Of a stretch of 64,000 bases of DNA, positions 12,432-23,130 are shown piece after piece; the first letter of the stretch is position 1; each line of letters starts with the position of its first letter. Source of the stretch: Talaromyces rugulosus (lineage: Eukaryota; Ascomycota; Eurotiomycetes; Eurotiales; Trichocomaceae). The position numbers and the translations under genes were made by a program. The DNA lies in the NCBI RefSeq assembly GCF_013368755.1, contig NC_049563.1, positions 806,001 through 870,000 of the forward strand, given 5' to 3'. The notes beneath the pieces are model-generated. The model was not told the origin of the DNA. It made no database searches and saw nothing but the letters and a program-made list of their open reading frames with translations.

Positions 12432-12987
12432 AAACCGGACCAAAAACGAGTTTTTTCTTTCTTTTTTTTGGTTTAATTTTGCAAGATACGCGTCCGTTGG
12501 CACACAGGGGGGGTCTTGTGCGCCCGTAAAAGATTGTACTGTAAATAGACCTGCAATGATATATGAACTTTATGATCTTTTTCAATTTAAAAATTCCCGT
12601 TGTAGTTCTCAACTGCAGGACTGTACCAGTCCTCACACTATATAAGCTTAAAGAATTTTTTTACCTATTCTTGCCCTCTAATCCTATACTACCTACCCCT
12701 ACAGTAGTACCCAGTAGCCTCAAAACCAACGCCTAGTAGGCTCCGTACACTTCGCTTAGTTATCTTACATGGGACTCTGCACCGTTTCACACTTTGAATA
12801 AACCGGCAAACAACAGAAAATAAATGATATCTATTACCTCCCGAGATACATGTAGCACTGGTAACAAACCCATCAAGTCGATGGGACTAGCTGGCGTATT
12901 AGCCAAGCTCAGAAAATCTATAAAGTGCCACAGTTCATTCCAAACATGAACTTTTCTACACAAAAACACCTGTCTGTCGTATTCTAA
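12432..12987. other. Convergent 3' region between met5 and the CorA-like gene
   Basis: About 555 bp between two stop codons. It begins with T-rich 3'-UTR-like sequence, carries the 122-bp segment duplicated behind the kinase-ankyrin gene (12477-12598), and otherwise shows AT-rich sequence without a gene. Confidence 0.5.
12477..12598 (+). repeat. Copy A of a 120-bp segment duplicated 10 kb away
   Basis: Starts 46 bp after the met5 stop. It aligns over its whole length with 22687-22806, with about 12 substitutions and two single-base gaps counted by eye (close to 90% identity). The core AGATTGTACTGTAAATAGAC plus the following CTGCAATGAT is identical in both. Most differences are transitions; the other copy has A where this copy has G at five sites. 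Confidence 0.9.
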
Positions 12988-14748
12988 TCATAATCCCAAA
13001 AACCCCGTTTGTTGTGCTATCCGCGCTTGATTAAAGTGCCTCCGTCGATAATCGAGCCAATACCAGGATCCAACTGTGAATATGGTCAAGGGGACAGCGA
13101 CGAGAAAAAATATCCACAATCGACTCGACATCACAAGCTCTCCTTCACTGTAGTCAAAAAAGTTCATCCCAAACAATGTCTATTTGGAAAAAAAAAAAAG
13201 TCAGAATGTTAGGAGAGAAAGAGAGATGAGCACAGTCCCATCGTGGTAAAAGGAAATTGGGTTACTCACGGCTACAAAGCTGGCTGGTAGGTATATCAAG
13301 GTCATCAACGTTATTATGCGAACAGTGGCGTTCTCATCCAATGATTTGTTGGTGAGTTTCACCAATTCATTATTGACCCCGAGCATTTTGTTGTTGATGC
13401 CTATGCTCACGGCTTGGTTCTCCACTGTTAGGACAACTGCCAGCTATATTTGAAAAGGGGTTAGTCAACGAAGAATGGCAGTCTGCAACTAACGAGGGGG
13501 GTGCTGAGGTGAACGCACTAGATCTGCTATGCTGGAAACCTTTCGTTCCAACACCTTGACACTTTCAAGGTGCCCTTCAAGAGTAGTTGTATAGTACATT
13601 AGATCACCAGTTGCAGAATGGAATTCCTCATCGTTTGAGAATCCCTTAGAGTGGAAGGATGAGTTAAGCTTCTCTAGCTGGCGTAATGTTGTCAGAGCAA
13701 CACCTAGTCGAGCAGCAAGTGAAACCAGTTTATCATCGAGGTACTGCTGTTTGAGGAGGTGGAAGCGTCCACCCTTGTGGTTCTCTGTCTTGGGGTCCAA
13801 TGGATCTAGAAAAAGTACGATATCCGACTAATGGCAAGTTAAACCACTAGTCAAAAAAGAAACTGGAATCAGGTGAAACGCACAGTCTTTATAATATCGT
13901 CTCCCAAATTTCGAATGCACCAACGCCAACCGCCTAGGTAGGTGGACAAAACTAGTATGTGCATCGACGCCCACGATCCGAGAAGAAGGGCAGGGTTTGT
14001 TGATAGCGTATGTTTAATTTGTTGTTGGATCTTCGATTGGGGCCTCGCATGAAGCAAGATCCAGAGATTTTCCGATTTTGATGGGTCGTATCGTTGGAAG
14101 ACACAGACTTGGCGGATTTTCCATGTGGTCGTACCCCCTTTGTTGTCATCTTCTGCATAAGTGAAGAGATAATGCATATCTATACAGAGTAAGTAAGCGT
14201 AAGTAAGCGTAAGTTACGTATTGAAGCCAAAAAAAGAAAGAAAGAAAGAAAGAAAGAAAGAAAAAGAAAAAAGAGAGAATAGTACCATATGCGCCGTTGT
14301 GTCTCTGTTTCACAGTCATGCCTCCAAAGCCAGCCTCCGAGTTCTGTGGCGGGTAGCCGAATGAAAGAGCCAACTCGAAGAAAGAAGAATCAATGTCATA
14401 CTGGCTCATGAGGTTGATTAGGGCGTGTTCGGTGATGCCCAAAGGCCGGAGAGAATTTCGGCAGCATATTGACACTACGCGGGCATCTGGCTTCGGCGCA
14501 TTTGCGATGTGAGACTCAAATAACTCGCTGTTGGTAAACGAATAAGCTTTGGCCTCTGGCGTAGTATCGAAAACGTAGATGTCAGATTCCTCGGGTCGAG
14601 GAGCAAAGGCTGGGTAGTGGAGGTACGGTAAAATCGATTTATAGTAGTCAGACTCAGGAGTTCTCATGTCTTGCTCAGAGAAAATCGGAGGCGGACGGGC
14701 CTGATCAGCCCGAGGAGCCATGTGATTCATTTCGATAGGGATTGGCAT
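12988..14748 (-). CDS. CorA-like Mg2+ transporter family membrane protein
   Basis: Predicted membrane protein with the C-terminal fold of CorA metal-ion channels. Five exons (14748-14286, 14179-13884, 13827-13519, 13443-13270, 13179-12988) encode 477 aa. The long N-terminal soluble part (SICCRNSLRPLGITEHALINLM, the WKIRQ region) resembles fungal CorA-like proteins of unknown role. A helical stretch (MLGVNNELVKLTNKSLDENATVRI) leads into the first membrane helix ITLMTLIYLPASFVA. After an intron comes the GMN signature in LFGMNFF, then a second helix (IFFLVAVPLTIFTVGSWYWL) and a basic tail. Many such paralogues occur in fungi, so metal specificity cannot be inferred. Intron 1 carries a GAAA microsatellite. 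The ATG at 14748 is used; the upstream frame opens with TTG. Confidence 0.85.
14189..14266. repeat. Tandem AAGTAAGCGT units and (GAAA)n microsatellite
   Basis: Inside the first intron of the CorA-like gene: two copies of a 10-mer AAGTAAGCGT (14191-14210), then roughly seven GAAA units plus A-rich ends. Length is likely to vary between strains. Confidence 0.85.
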
Positions 14749-16889
14749 CGTAAATAGAGACAAAGCTCTCGGCCGTCTTCTAGAATAGATCTAAAAATTA
14801 CCGAGAAGTAAAGTTATTATACTCCTTAGACAAGGCTTTATTGAAAGGCACACCGCAAAATCTCAGCGCTAGGCTGAGCGTCTGTCGAGCCCAGTATTCT
14901 ACAGATGCACGAGGTTACAGCCACTATGCAGGCTATATCTTCAACAATTTTTCCAGCATAGAGCGAAAGATATACACATAGCCTACTACCATCAAAATCA
15001 TCAGACAGCCGTCGTGAAACCCTCCCTCCTCGCCATGATCACAGCCCACGACGGCCTAATCACGCAGATCACTGCACCAACCAGGAGTCAATAAGTATAG
15101 GGTTGCATTAAATAATAAGGCACTGAGGGTTCTTACGCGATCTCGTCCTGTGGCGAGGGCACAGCCCACAAGTTAGTGATCACCGTGCACGCACCATCAC
15201 GATAGTTCGGGAGAAAGGGCTTACCCTGGTCACTTCTCTGGGTGCTTCGAAATAATATCGGCCGCTTAAATGCTTTTATTATGAAGAATGTGAGCGAGAA
15301 GGCTGAGCTTGCGTGGCAGTGTTATTACCTGAACTCTGATGGGATACGCGAATAGCAAGTACAGTCGGGCCTCTAACTTTTCCTTATTGATGTAGCCTGT
15401 CTCAGCCTCGCTTATGATATTCAGCACTGGCGCGTTCATAATGGTGGGGGCACTTTTAAAACGGTATCAGTGAACGACCGGTCGTGGGATCTAGGTCTTT
15501 TGTCAAGCGAGCGTGGGCTCTGCTGTGGGACTGATGACGAGAGACTGTATGGGGTAATTTGCTCTCCACAAGGAATAAGCCTGACAGGTATCAACTAGCA
15601 AAGCTTAGACAGAAAAAGAGGATGAAATGCGGCGGTTATAGCAGTCAATGATCGAACATGTACACAATACGACCTTGATGCGGCTCAGTTGCAACCACTT
15701 GACAGCGCAACACGGCCGGAGTAATTACTTAGGATTGGCCCTTTAGTATGCACGGCCTCTATTTCCGCGGCTGATTGATGACATGCGAGTTGCTGGGTTA
15801 ATCACTATTCCGTGTCATGATTGGGAGAAACAGTGAAGCAAAAAGCAAATGTTTAGCCTGGACACGTTGTCAACCAGTCGATTTTCAAATAGATCTCGGC
15901 CTGCTTATTATTGTCTTTCAGGAATCACGTCAACTGACACAGCCTTGAGAGGTCATTGCAACCAATTATACCTATGCGGCTGCGCCACTTGGTAGTAGCG
16001 GGGTGATAACTTCTCAGCCCTTAGCGCTAGTTAGCTAATGAGAGCTGTATCTCGTATTTATGCAGTTGGATCACACTATTTGGACCAGGGGTTCCGAGCA
16101 CAATGAAGAATAATGCATCCATTGCTTCTTCAAATCGATTCTTCAGAGTCTTTTGAGAATTGCAATTGACTGAGAGGGATGATATTGACCCCAATTTGGT
16201 TGCGAATGTGGTGATCTCAGTGAAAGTAGGATCTTCATCCCTTAGCTATTATTTCCTCAATGCTGTGTTTTATTATCCCTAGTGGTAGTGACTCCATAAA
16301 AAATAGCCTACTAATATGCGGAGATAGCCCCCATACCCCAACTTATCCCGGGTAGTAGTATAATTACAAAATGGTATGGATCATCTTGCCACGTCATCCC
16401 GGACCGGGCGTCTGTCATTTGCACAAAAATGGCGTTTCTTTTATTAAGTCTGAAAGGTTCAGATGTCTTTCAATCGCCGTGGAGGCGTGTTTGTTTCGAC
16501 CGTGACTACCAATAATTCAGTCTCTACCACCAACAGTGTCGAAGAGACTATACCTCGATGGCAACCCTTGTACGGAGCACGATGTTTAAAAACTATCCCG
16601 AATACTACTCCCGAGCATAGCGGAGAATAGACAGTGTCTAAAAAGCAAAGCGGTTCCACTATTATCTCCCACCCCTGTCGAATTAATGAAGGATATGAAA
16701 TCATTTCAGCCGCGTTAACCATGCTATGGAGATTCCCTGCTCTTGGTGAGGGGGATGACAGCCTAAGCGTTGTCGAATTCCGATAAGAGAAATGCTGTTA
16801 AACTGTCCCCTACTCTTACCTATTTGTATTCTAAGGAAGAATAGCGAATACCGAACGCTTTTACATAGCCTATCAGCGTGAACTGAAAT
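14749..16889. other. 2.1 kb gap before the sugar transporter
   Basis: Apart from one possible 84-aa gene (15056-15439, minus strand) I find no protein family here. A TTTAGCC (reverse of the XlnR-type GGCTAAA) lies at 15852-15858, about 1 kb upstream of the transporter. A CGG-rich palindrome-like CCCGGACCGGG lies near 16398. AT-rich short-repeat character is lacking, so this is not an obvious transposon relic. Confidence 0.4.
15056..15439 (-). CDS. Possible small protein of 84 aa (three exons)
   Basis: Not recognised. Three exons (15439-15329, 15264-15137, 15071-15056) add up to 255 nt with matching phases and give an 84-aa protein starting MNAPVLNIISEAETGYINKE and ending PSPQDEIADLRD. Intron 2 has good consensus ends (GTAAGA...GCAG); intron 1 starts GTAATA and ends TTTAAG, which is weaker. 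The product is soluble with mixed charge and has no signal peptide, Cys pattern or membrane helix. It could be a real small gene, a relic exon group of a larger gene, or chance. RNA evidence is needed. Confidence 0.3.
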
Positions 16890-19467
16890 GGGGCCTCAAC
16901 GACAGTAAATACCCTTTTCCTTGTAGTTTACGCCATACTCCGCTCATCTACCGCTACCTGTGATATTCCTATCTACCGTGTTTCTACATCCTGCTTACTA
17001 TAACTGTATTTTAGCATTCCCAATCCGTTGAGGGAACGGAGTCATAAAGAGCTTCAAGAAGACGTTCGCAAATTCCACAGCCGCCACAAGCTTGAAAATG
17101 TGGTTGATGTTGATGTTCTCATTAAGGGGGCACTTATAGCACAGTACCCAACCTATGTACGTGACCCTAATGTAACAGAACTTGAAAGGAATGCCATCAA
17201 TGCCGAGGCGAGGTCGAAAATCTTCCAGCAGACGAAGGAAATGAATGTGACTATCCTCACTACTGCATGCGCAGCTATCATCCAGTAAGTTTCGGTTTGC
17301 ATTTTATTCTGCCGGTAAATTATGTTAATGCCCCATGGAGAGGTTGGCAGCAGTCAACCATCAATGCCGCTTCACTTAGCTGGCAGTGTCAGCTGCTTCT
17401 CAAATCGAAGGACCCATCTGCCGTAGTCTGCACGGAAGAGATGTATAAAACTTGTTTGACTGACGCAGCACCATGGATATCCGGAAGTATTTTGTGAGTC
17501 TAATTCTAGGTCTGAATATTTTGCACGGACTAATGAGATATGCAGCGGAACATGGTTAAGTGATCCTTTGCAAGAGACCAAACTTGGCCGCCGCGCTGCG
17601 CTTTCTGTGTCGGCATTTTTCTGTGCCATGGGTGCGCTTGGTACGTCAATTTGGCAAAAGGCAGTAAAACTTACGGAATATTAAGTCGAAGCTACAGGGT
17701 CCGCATGGTGTGAGGAATGGTGGCACATCCTGATATGCCGTCTGATACTTGGAGTTGGGGTATGGTACGCAGACAACACACATATTCAGCACTGAATAAT
17801 GAGTTTCTTTCTTTAGATTGGAGCAAAAGCTTCTATTGCTCCTGTTCTTGCAGCGGAAGGAGCGCCCGACCACCTACGAGGTCGGCTTCTGATGATGTGG
17901 CAAGTATTCGACACGTTGTGAGTATAATTTCATGCTTCGCACAAACTTTGTTGTTACTCTTCCCGAATACTTAACTATTGAGTAGTGGTATCTTTGTGGG
18001 ATTTGTCTGCTTCTGGATTTGTAGGCGGAGCTGGCAGGCGCTTTTAGGGAGCGCCGCTGTTCCATCTCTGATCCTCCTCGTTCTGGCATTTCTGTGTCCG
18101 GAATCTCCACGATTCCTAATTCGGAATAACAAAATTGCAAAGGCGTTTATCAGTCTCCGTCAGTTACGAGGATCTGACATTCAGGCCGCCAAAGATCTAT
18201 ACTACATCCACAGCCAACTGCAATTACAAACCGAGTTGTTCGACGGTAAACGGCCAGAGAAATGGTGGGAGGGGGATTCCTACCAAGAGAAGGTCAAGAA
18301 CCAGTTCTTCTTCAAAAGGGTATGGGCTCTTTTCACCGTTCCACGCAACCGTCGAGCCGTTGTTGCGGCGTTTCTGGTGATGGCGGCCCAGCAGCTTTGT
18401 GGAGTAAGTAATCCCATAGCATGTCCATCACAAGACTCTGACCCCGGTCACAGATTAATGTCCTTTCTTTTTATTCCTCTACCCTGTTTCGCTCCGTGGC
18501 CCCCTCTAATGAAGAAACTCCAACCTCGCGCAATTGTAACATAGCCGACATCGTTAATTGTAACTCTCTAACGGACAACCGCGTGGCTTGGCAGAACATC
18601 GGTATATGATATGAATCCAATAAATACATGGTCCGGAGACTGATAACAGACAGGGTTCGGTCTAACCAATTTCCTATTTACAATCCCAGCCTACTTATGG
18701 ATCGACCGAAAAGGCCGTCGGATTCTCTTGTTATACTCCCTCGGCGGGATTTTCTTCACTCTTATCATGATCGCCGGCTTTTTCCGTCTAATAAACGACA
18801 ACGATGCTCGGATAGGTGTGGTTAGTGCTCTTACAATTGGGGTTTTCACTCTATTTTATGGTATTGGTGCAGGGCCTGTTCCATTCACCTTCAGTGCGGA
18901 AGTGTTTCCCTTGGCTTTTCGAGGTAAGCCTATAACTGCCCTATCAAGCCAATGCTATCAGTTGCTAATATTGAGTTTGTAGAGGTTGGTATGAGCTTTA
19001 GTGTTATGGTTAACTTCGTTGGTTTGAGTCTGTTGATTCTCTTTGTGCCACCTTTGACGGCTGCTTTATCCCCAAAGGGGCTGGATTTTGAAACTTATCA
19101 CCTCCTTGGCCAGTCGAATATGCTCTTCTTCTTCGCGTAAGTTCCCCTTGTATTGACAATGAGCAGCAGAACTCTTCTAAACAGTATATTTAGCGGCCTC
19201 AATGCACTGGCTTTTGTCCTTGTATTTTTCCTGGTCCCAAGTCGCACAGCGGAAATTAGCCTGGAAGAAATGGATGCCATATGTATGTACTACTCTTGCC
19301 CCCAGTTTTCCTGCATATCTGCTAATGAATGGACAGTCAATACAAGGACATCTGTGCACGTATTAGATCACCTTTCTGCTGTTCTGCGCCGCCCACGAGG
19401 GCAAGAGAGAGAATCGGAGGACGAAGAGACAGAGATCCCGTTGGAGAGAACAGCACCTGGTGCTTGA
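16890..19467 (+). CDS. MFS sugar transporter, 12 exons
   Basis: Proton-linked sugar porter of the plasma membrane (Sugar_tr family), 638 aa. Exons: 16890-16906, 17015-17284, 17341-17493, 17546-17640, 17698-17759, 17817-17917, 17986-18403, 18454-18601, 18654-18923, 18983-19136, 19185-19282, 19337-19467; every phase matches. Family marks: QGWQQSTINAASLSW in helix 1, WLSDPLQETKLGRRAA (loop 2-3), ILGVGIGAKASIAPVLAAE, LRGRLLMMWQ, CPESPRFLI (the PESPR motif after helix 6), MAAQQLCGINVLSFYSS (helix 7), [23 protein letters not shown] and FFLVPSRTAEISLEEMD. The first exon is only 17 nt (MGPQRH after splicing) and rests on phase and on the family N-terminus. Specificity is unknown. The frame is intact despite the high intron number. 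Confidence 0.9.
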
Positions 19468-20162
19468 AAAAATTGATGTTTTGATACAACTGAGATACGA
19501 CCACTCTGTTCTTGGAAAGAACAGTGGATATACATTAATAGCCGTGTAGGAGGATATGGAATTAATGAATATACCGAGTAGAAGCTCGTAGCGAACCAAG
19601 GCTAGATTTTCTCTCGAAATCTTGTGTTCTTCTTTCATGTATTAGGTATTTTGCTGTTTCTTCATTTCTTTTCTAGTTTCGTCATGACACTACCACGCCA
19701 ATCCTACCTTATTAGGCCAAATTAGTGGCTCTTAGGGAGTATAAGTTGCCTGAATAGGAACTGTAAGCAAATGAATTAAACCTAATAGGAGACAAGTCCA
19801 TCAATGACGTGGTCATGCCTGCTAGTTCTGTTGGCCGCCCCCATGGGGAAAAGCGTCCCAGGGTAAATATTAACCTGGCGGGCGAAGCCACAGGCTGGGA
19901 ATCTACCTACGCAAACTACTCGTCTCGAGTTTCTGGCTACCCTTTGGCATCCATCCTTGTTCCCTTTCAGGCATCATCCTCGTCGAAACATCTCCAGTTG
20001 GAGCGTATCCTCCCCTCATGAACCTCCCAAGGAACTACAGAACCAGCTGGGATCCTGCATATATGCGACTGCTGCTGTTCTGGCAGATCCGCTGGTGCTG
20101 ACGGTGACCAGCCGAAGCGCATCCACCCACTCCTCTAGTGACTCCTCAACCCCGTGGGGAAG
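19468..20162. other. Gap between the transporter and the kinase-ankyrin gene
   Basis: About 700 bp. A 70-codon open stretch at 19809-20021 has no recognisable family and most likely belongs to the 5' leader or promoter of the kinase gene. No RNA gene seen. Confidence 0.35.
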
Positions 20163-22594
20163 ATGGCCTCCGTTATCCGACGTTTCCATTCTAGGGATTC
20201 ACAAGATTATATTGTTAGACTGAAGAAAGATATTTCAGAGAGGTTATCCCACGCTATCGAGGCGGGGACAGGTCGGTTCGCTCCCCGGAACGACCTGAAG
20301 AGGATTTGGACCCCGGAAATACTCGGGGTATTGGTTCTGGGAGGGTGGTGGGATGGTTCCTTATTGGCATTCGTGGAAGAAATCCACGCGCACTTCTTGC
20401 AGACAATCTCAATCCTCATCTATGTGGGTTGGGATGACTGGTCGCGCTTCTACGAGATCTTCTTCTCGCATCGGGACGCTGATGAGCAGCTGTGTCGAAC
20501 CGATCGTCGCATCCCGGAATACGACGTACAGACCCTGAAAAAGGACGATTTCTTGGGGCCGAGTTTCGGATCCAAGTTCTTCGATAATCGATATTTTTTC
20601 TGCCCCATTGATATTGAGGAAGGCAGCCACTTGAAATTTGGGGTGGGTTGGAAGTTACCGTTTCTGGCGGGCAAATCCAGCCACTGCGGAATTGGAGGAT
20701 CTGGAATAGTCACAAAAGAGGTTATCGCTGTCGAGCACTACCGCTCTGAAGCTGGAACTCACCTGGTATGAGATCTAAATACATGAAGACATCTATCTAA
20801 CTAACCAAATGGCTTTATTAGACCGAGAAACATGTGGCTCGCAAACTATTCAAATCCAAAGACGCCTACGATAAGGAGGATTTCAATCTCACAATGATCA
20901 GTAAATGCGATAATCAGAATGTGCGCATCATCCTCCCTCTGGCAACGGTTGTCATTGAGGGCCAGTATAACATGTTATTACCCCCGGCCAAAATGGATCT
21001 CGACAGGTTTCTGACCGGAGAACTGCTGTCACCAAACGACTGCCACATGGACAAACTGCTCGAGGAACTGATAGGTTTGGGCGGCGCACTGGCCTACCTG
21101 CATGAGGGACTCGGCCAGAATATTCGCACGTGCCATGCAGACTTAAAGACCGCCAATATCCTGGTATATGACGACCTTGACTCAAATGGACGGCCTGGGG
21201 TTGGGAAATGGGCAATAACCGACTTCGGACACTCTGTGATTTATCGCACAAGCGCTGGACATCGAGACAGCGCATGCTATCTTCCCAATGAGGCGTCTGT
21301 CTCCGACACTATAGCTGAGTTGCGGGACATGCGAGGCGTTTATCAGGCACCAGAGGTTCTCCACGGTCATATGATTAGTCGAACAAGCGATATCTGGTCA
21401 TTCGGCTGTATCTTGGTCCGAGTTTTTGCCTTCAAACTGGACGGGGTCCAGGGGCTTCGAAGATTGGATGAACTCAGAAGGAAGGAGGATGATGAGGTTA
21501 CGGATTGTGCAGATGACTACTTCTGCAAAGGGGGCTCCGGGTCGTCAAGATTGAACTCGCATGTTGAAAAGTGGATCAAGAGATTACCAGACCGCAATAC
21601 AGACTACAGTGGCACGTTTCTCGAAAATTGCAAGGACTTGCTTTTGCGTATGTTGTGCATTGACAGGAATCATCGACTGCAGGCGAGTGAAGTCATACAA
21701 CGCCTAGAGGAGCTCAGATCGATCTTACACACCTTTTCTTTTGCATCTCCAACGCCGAACCTACCGAGGGGCTCAATTACGAGTTCCAGTAACTCGATGC
21801 AATCCCCCGGGCTATCCGGGTCTGATTGGTCGTCCAGGGTCAGTGTAGATCATACTGCTCCGATTGGAGTCTTACCTCACACAAGAGGAAACACCGACGA
21901 TGATATTATCAGGAGGCTTTCAAGTCCCAATGCGGAGACTAGAAGCTCTAACAGAGGATCTAACATCCCTTTGTATGATGCCGTAGGGCAGGGAAGTGTG
22001 AAAGACGTCACTAGTCTGCTAATGGACGAGGACACCCAGATCGATGAAAGGTGCCCCACGGGTGAAACGCCTCTGATGCTGGCCGTACGTCTCGGCCGCA
22101 AGGACATCGTTGGGCTCCTTCTGGGGCAAGGGGCAGATTGTAGGGCTTACTCCGAGGAAGGGATGATGTGTCTTCATTACGCGACCAGGCCTGACGCCAG
22201 CGTGGGGCTTATGAGATTGCTGATTCAAAAGCTTCAACATGTTGATATCCCGATGGAAGGACTTACCAGGGAAACCCCCCTTATGACTCTCATCAAGCAG
22301 TGGGTACCAGCGACGGCCTCGTGTAAAGGCAAGTTTAGAGCTTTGGTTGACGCTGGGGCGGATATCAACCTACCTGATATATATGGAGTATCGCCGCTGC
22401 AACAAGCCGTGGCACTGGGCTACAGAGAAGTTGTGGAACTGCTTCTGGAGAATAACGCAGAAATAAACGAAGCAGAGTTATCCACAATCGCTCAAACGAA
22501 CGCTGTGGAGAAGTTGTGGAGAAACGCATTGGAGGCGCGTCGGCACAGTGGTAGGAGTCGACATTGGAATCGCCTTGGGATTCACCGGAGGTGA
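20163..22594 (+). CDS. Protein kinase-ankyrin repeat fusion with non-RD catalytic loop
   Basis: Predicted cytosolic Ser/Thr-type kinase fused to ankyrin repeats, 791 aa from two exons (20163-20765, 20822-22594). A roughly 180-residue N-terminal region of unknown fold precedes the kinase domain: glycine loop GIGGSGIV, VARK with the beta-3 Lys, catalytic loop HADLKTANIL near residue 305, DFG near 333 and YQAPEV near 377. The Arg of the usual HRD is Ala, so this is a non-RD kinase; catalytic Asp, Asn and Lys are kept. A Ser-rich linker (about 510-575) leads to four or five ankyrin repeats (TPLMLAVRLGRKDIVGLLLGQG, SPLQQAVALGYREVVELLLEN). It lies 535 bp upstream of an NLR-like gene on the same strand. 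A signalling role in non-self recognition is inferred from this context only. Confidence 0.8.
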
Positions 22595-23130
22595 TTTCTA
22601 TACGGAATTCTGTGTTTTATTAAATCTTTGTCTTATTAAATCTATTGCTGGGTTGGCAACAAAACGCTTGGGGCGGTTATTATCATTTTTGCAAAATACA
22701 CATCCATTAGCACACAGGGGGGTCTGGTGCTCCCGTAGAAGATTGTACTGTAAATAGACCTGCAATGATACATGAACGTTATGATCTTTTTCAATCTAAA
22801 AGTCCCTTGCAGAGCGTCTAATCATGTCGACTTGCCAAGACCACTTAATGCCGGGCCCATGCACATGCAGTTTCCAACGGCCGGGATTTATTCTTATAGG
22901 CTGGGATACGCATGCATAAAATATCATGGGTACTCATTAACTAGTACACGTGTAGCGATAACATTGGAAGGCTGTGTACATGTACAGCAACATCGTCAAT
23001 TGATGTAGATCAGCCCCGCCCGTACATCAATATATACAGCCCTGTCCTCCTGTCGGAGCTTCACTCATTTCCCACTATGTACTAATTCTCCTTTGGCACG
23101 GACAATATTCAAATTGGCATCTCAATTTTT
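22595..23130. other. Spacer between the kinase-ankyrin and NLR-like genes
   Basis: 535 bp holding copy B of the duplicated 120-bp segment and the likely promoter of the NLR-like gene. Nothing else is recognised. Confidence 0.45.
22687..22806 (+). repeat. Copy B of the 120-bp segment duplicated from behind met5
   Basis: Begins 93 bp after the kinase-ankyrin stop and matches 12477-12598 end to end. It carries A where copy A has G at several neighbouring sites (TACACATCCATTAG against TACGCGTCCGTTGG). Both copies lie in the same orientation relative to the gene before them. Confidence 0.9.

Noticed and set aside
16459..16722. 87-codon minus-strand frame in the gap before the sugar transporter
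   Set aside because: No family similarity, no splice partners, and composition like the surrounding non-coding sequence.
19809..20021. 70-codon frame as an upstream exon of the kinase-ankyrin gene
   Set aside because: I could not join it to the kinase frame with good splice sites, and the ATG at 20163 gives a sensible helical N-terminus.
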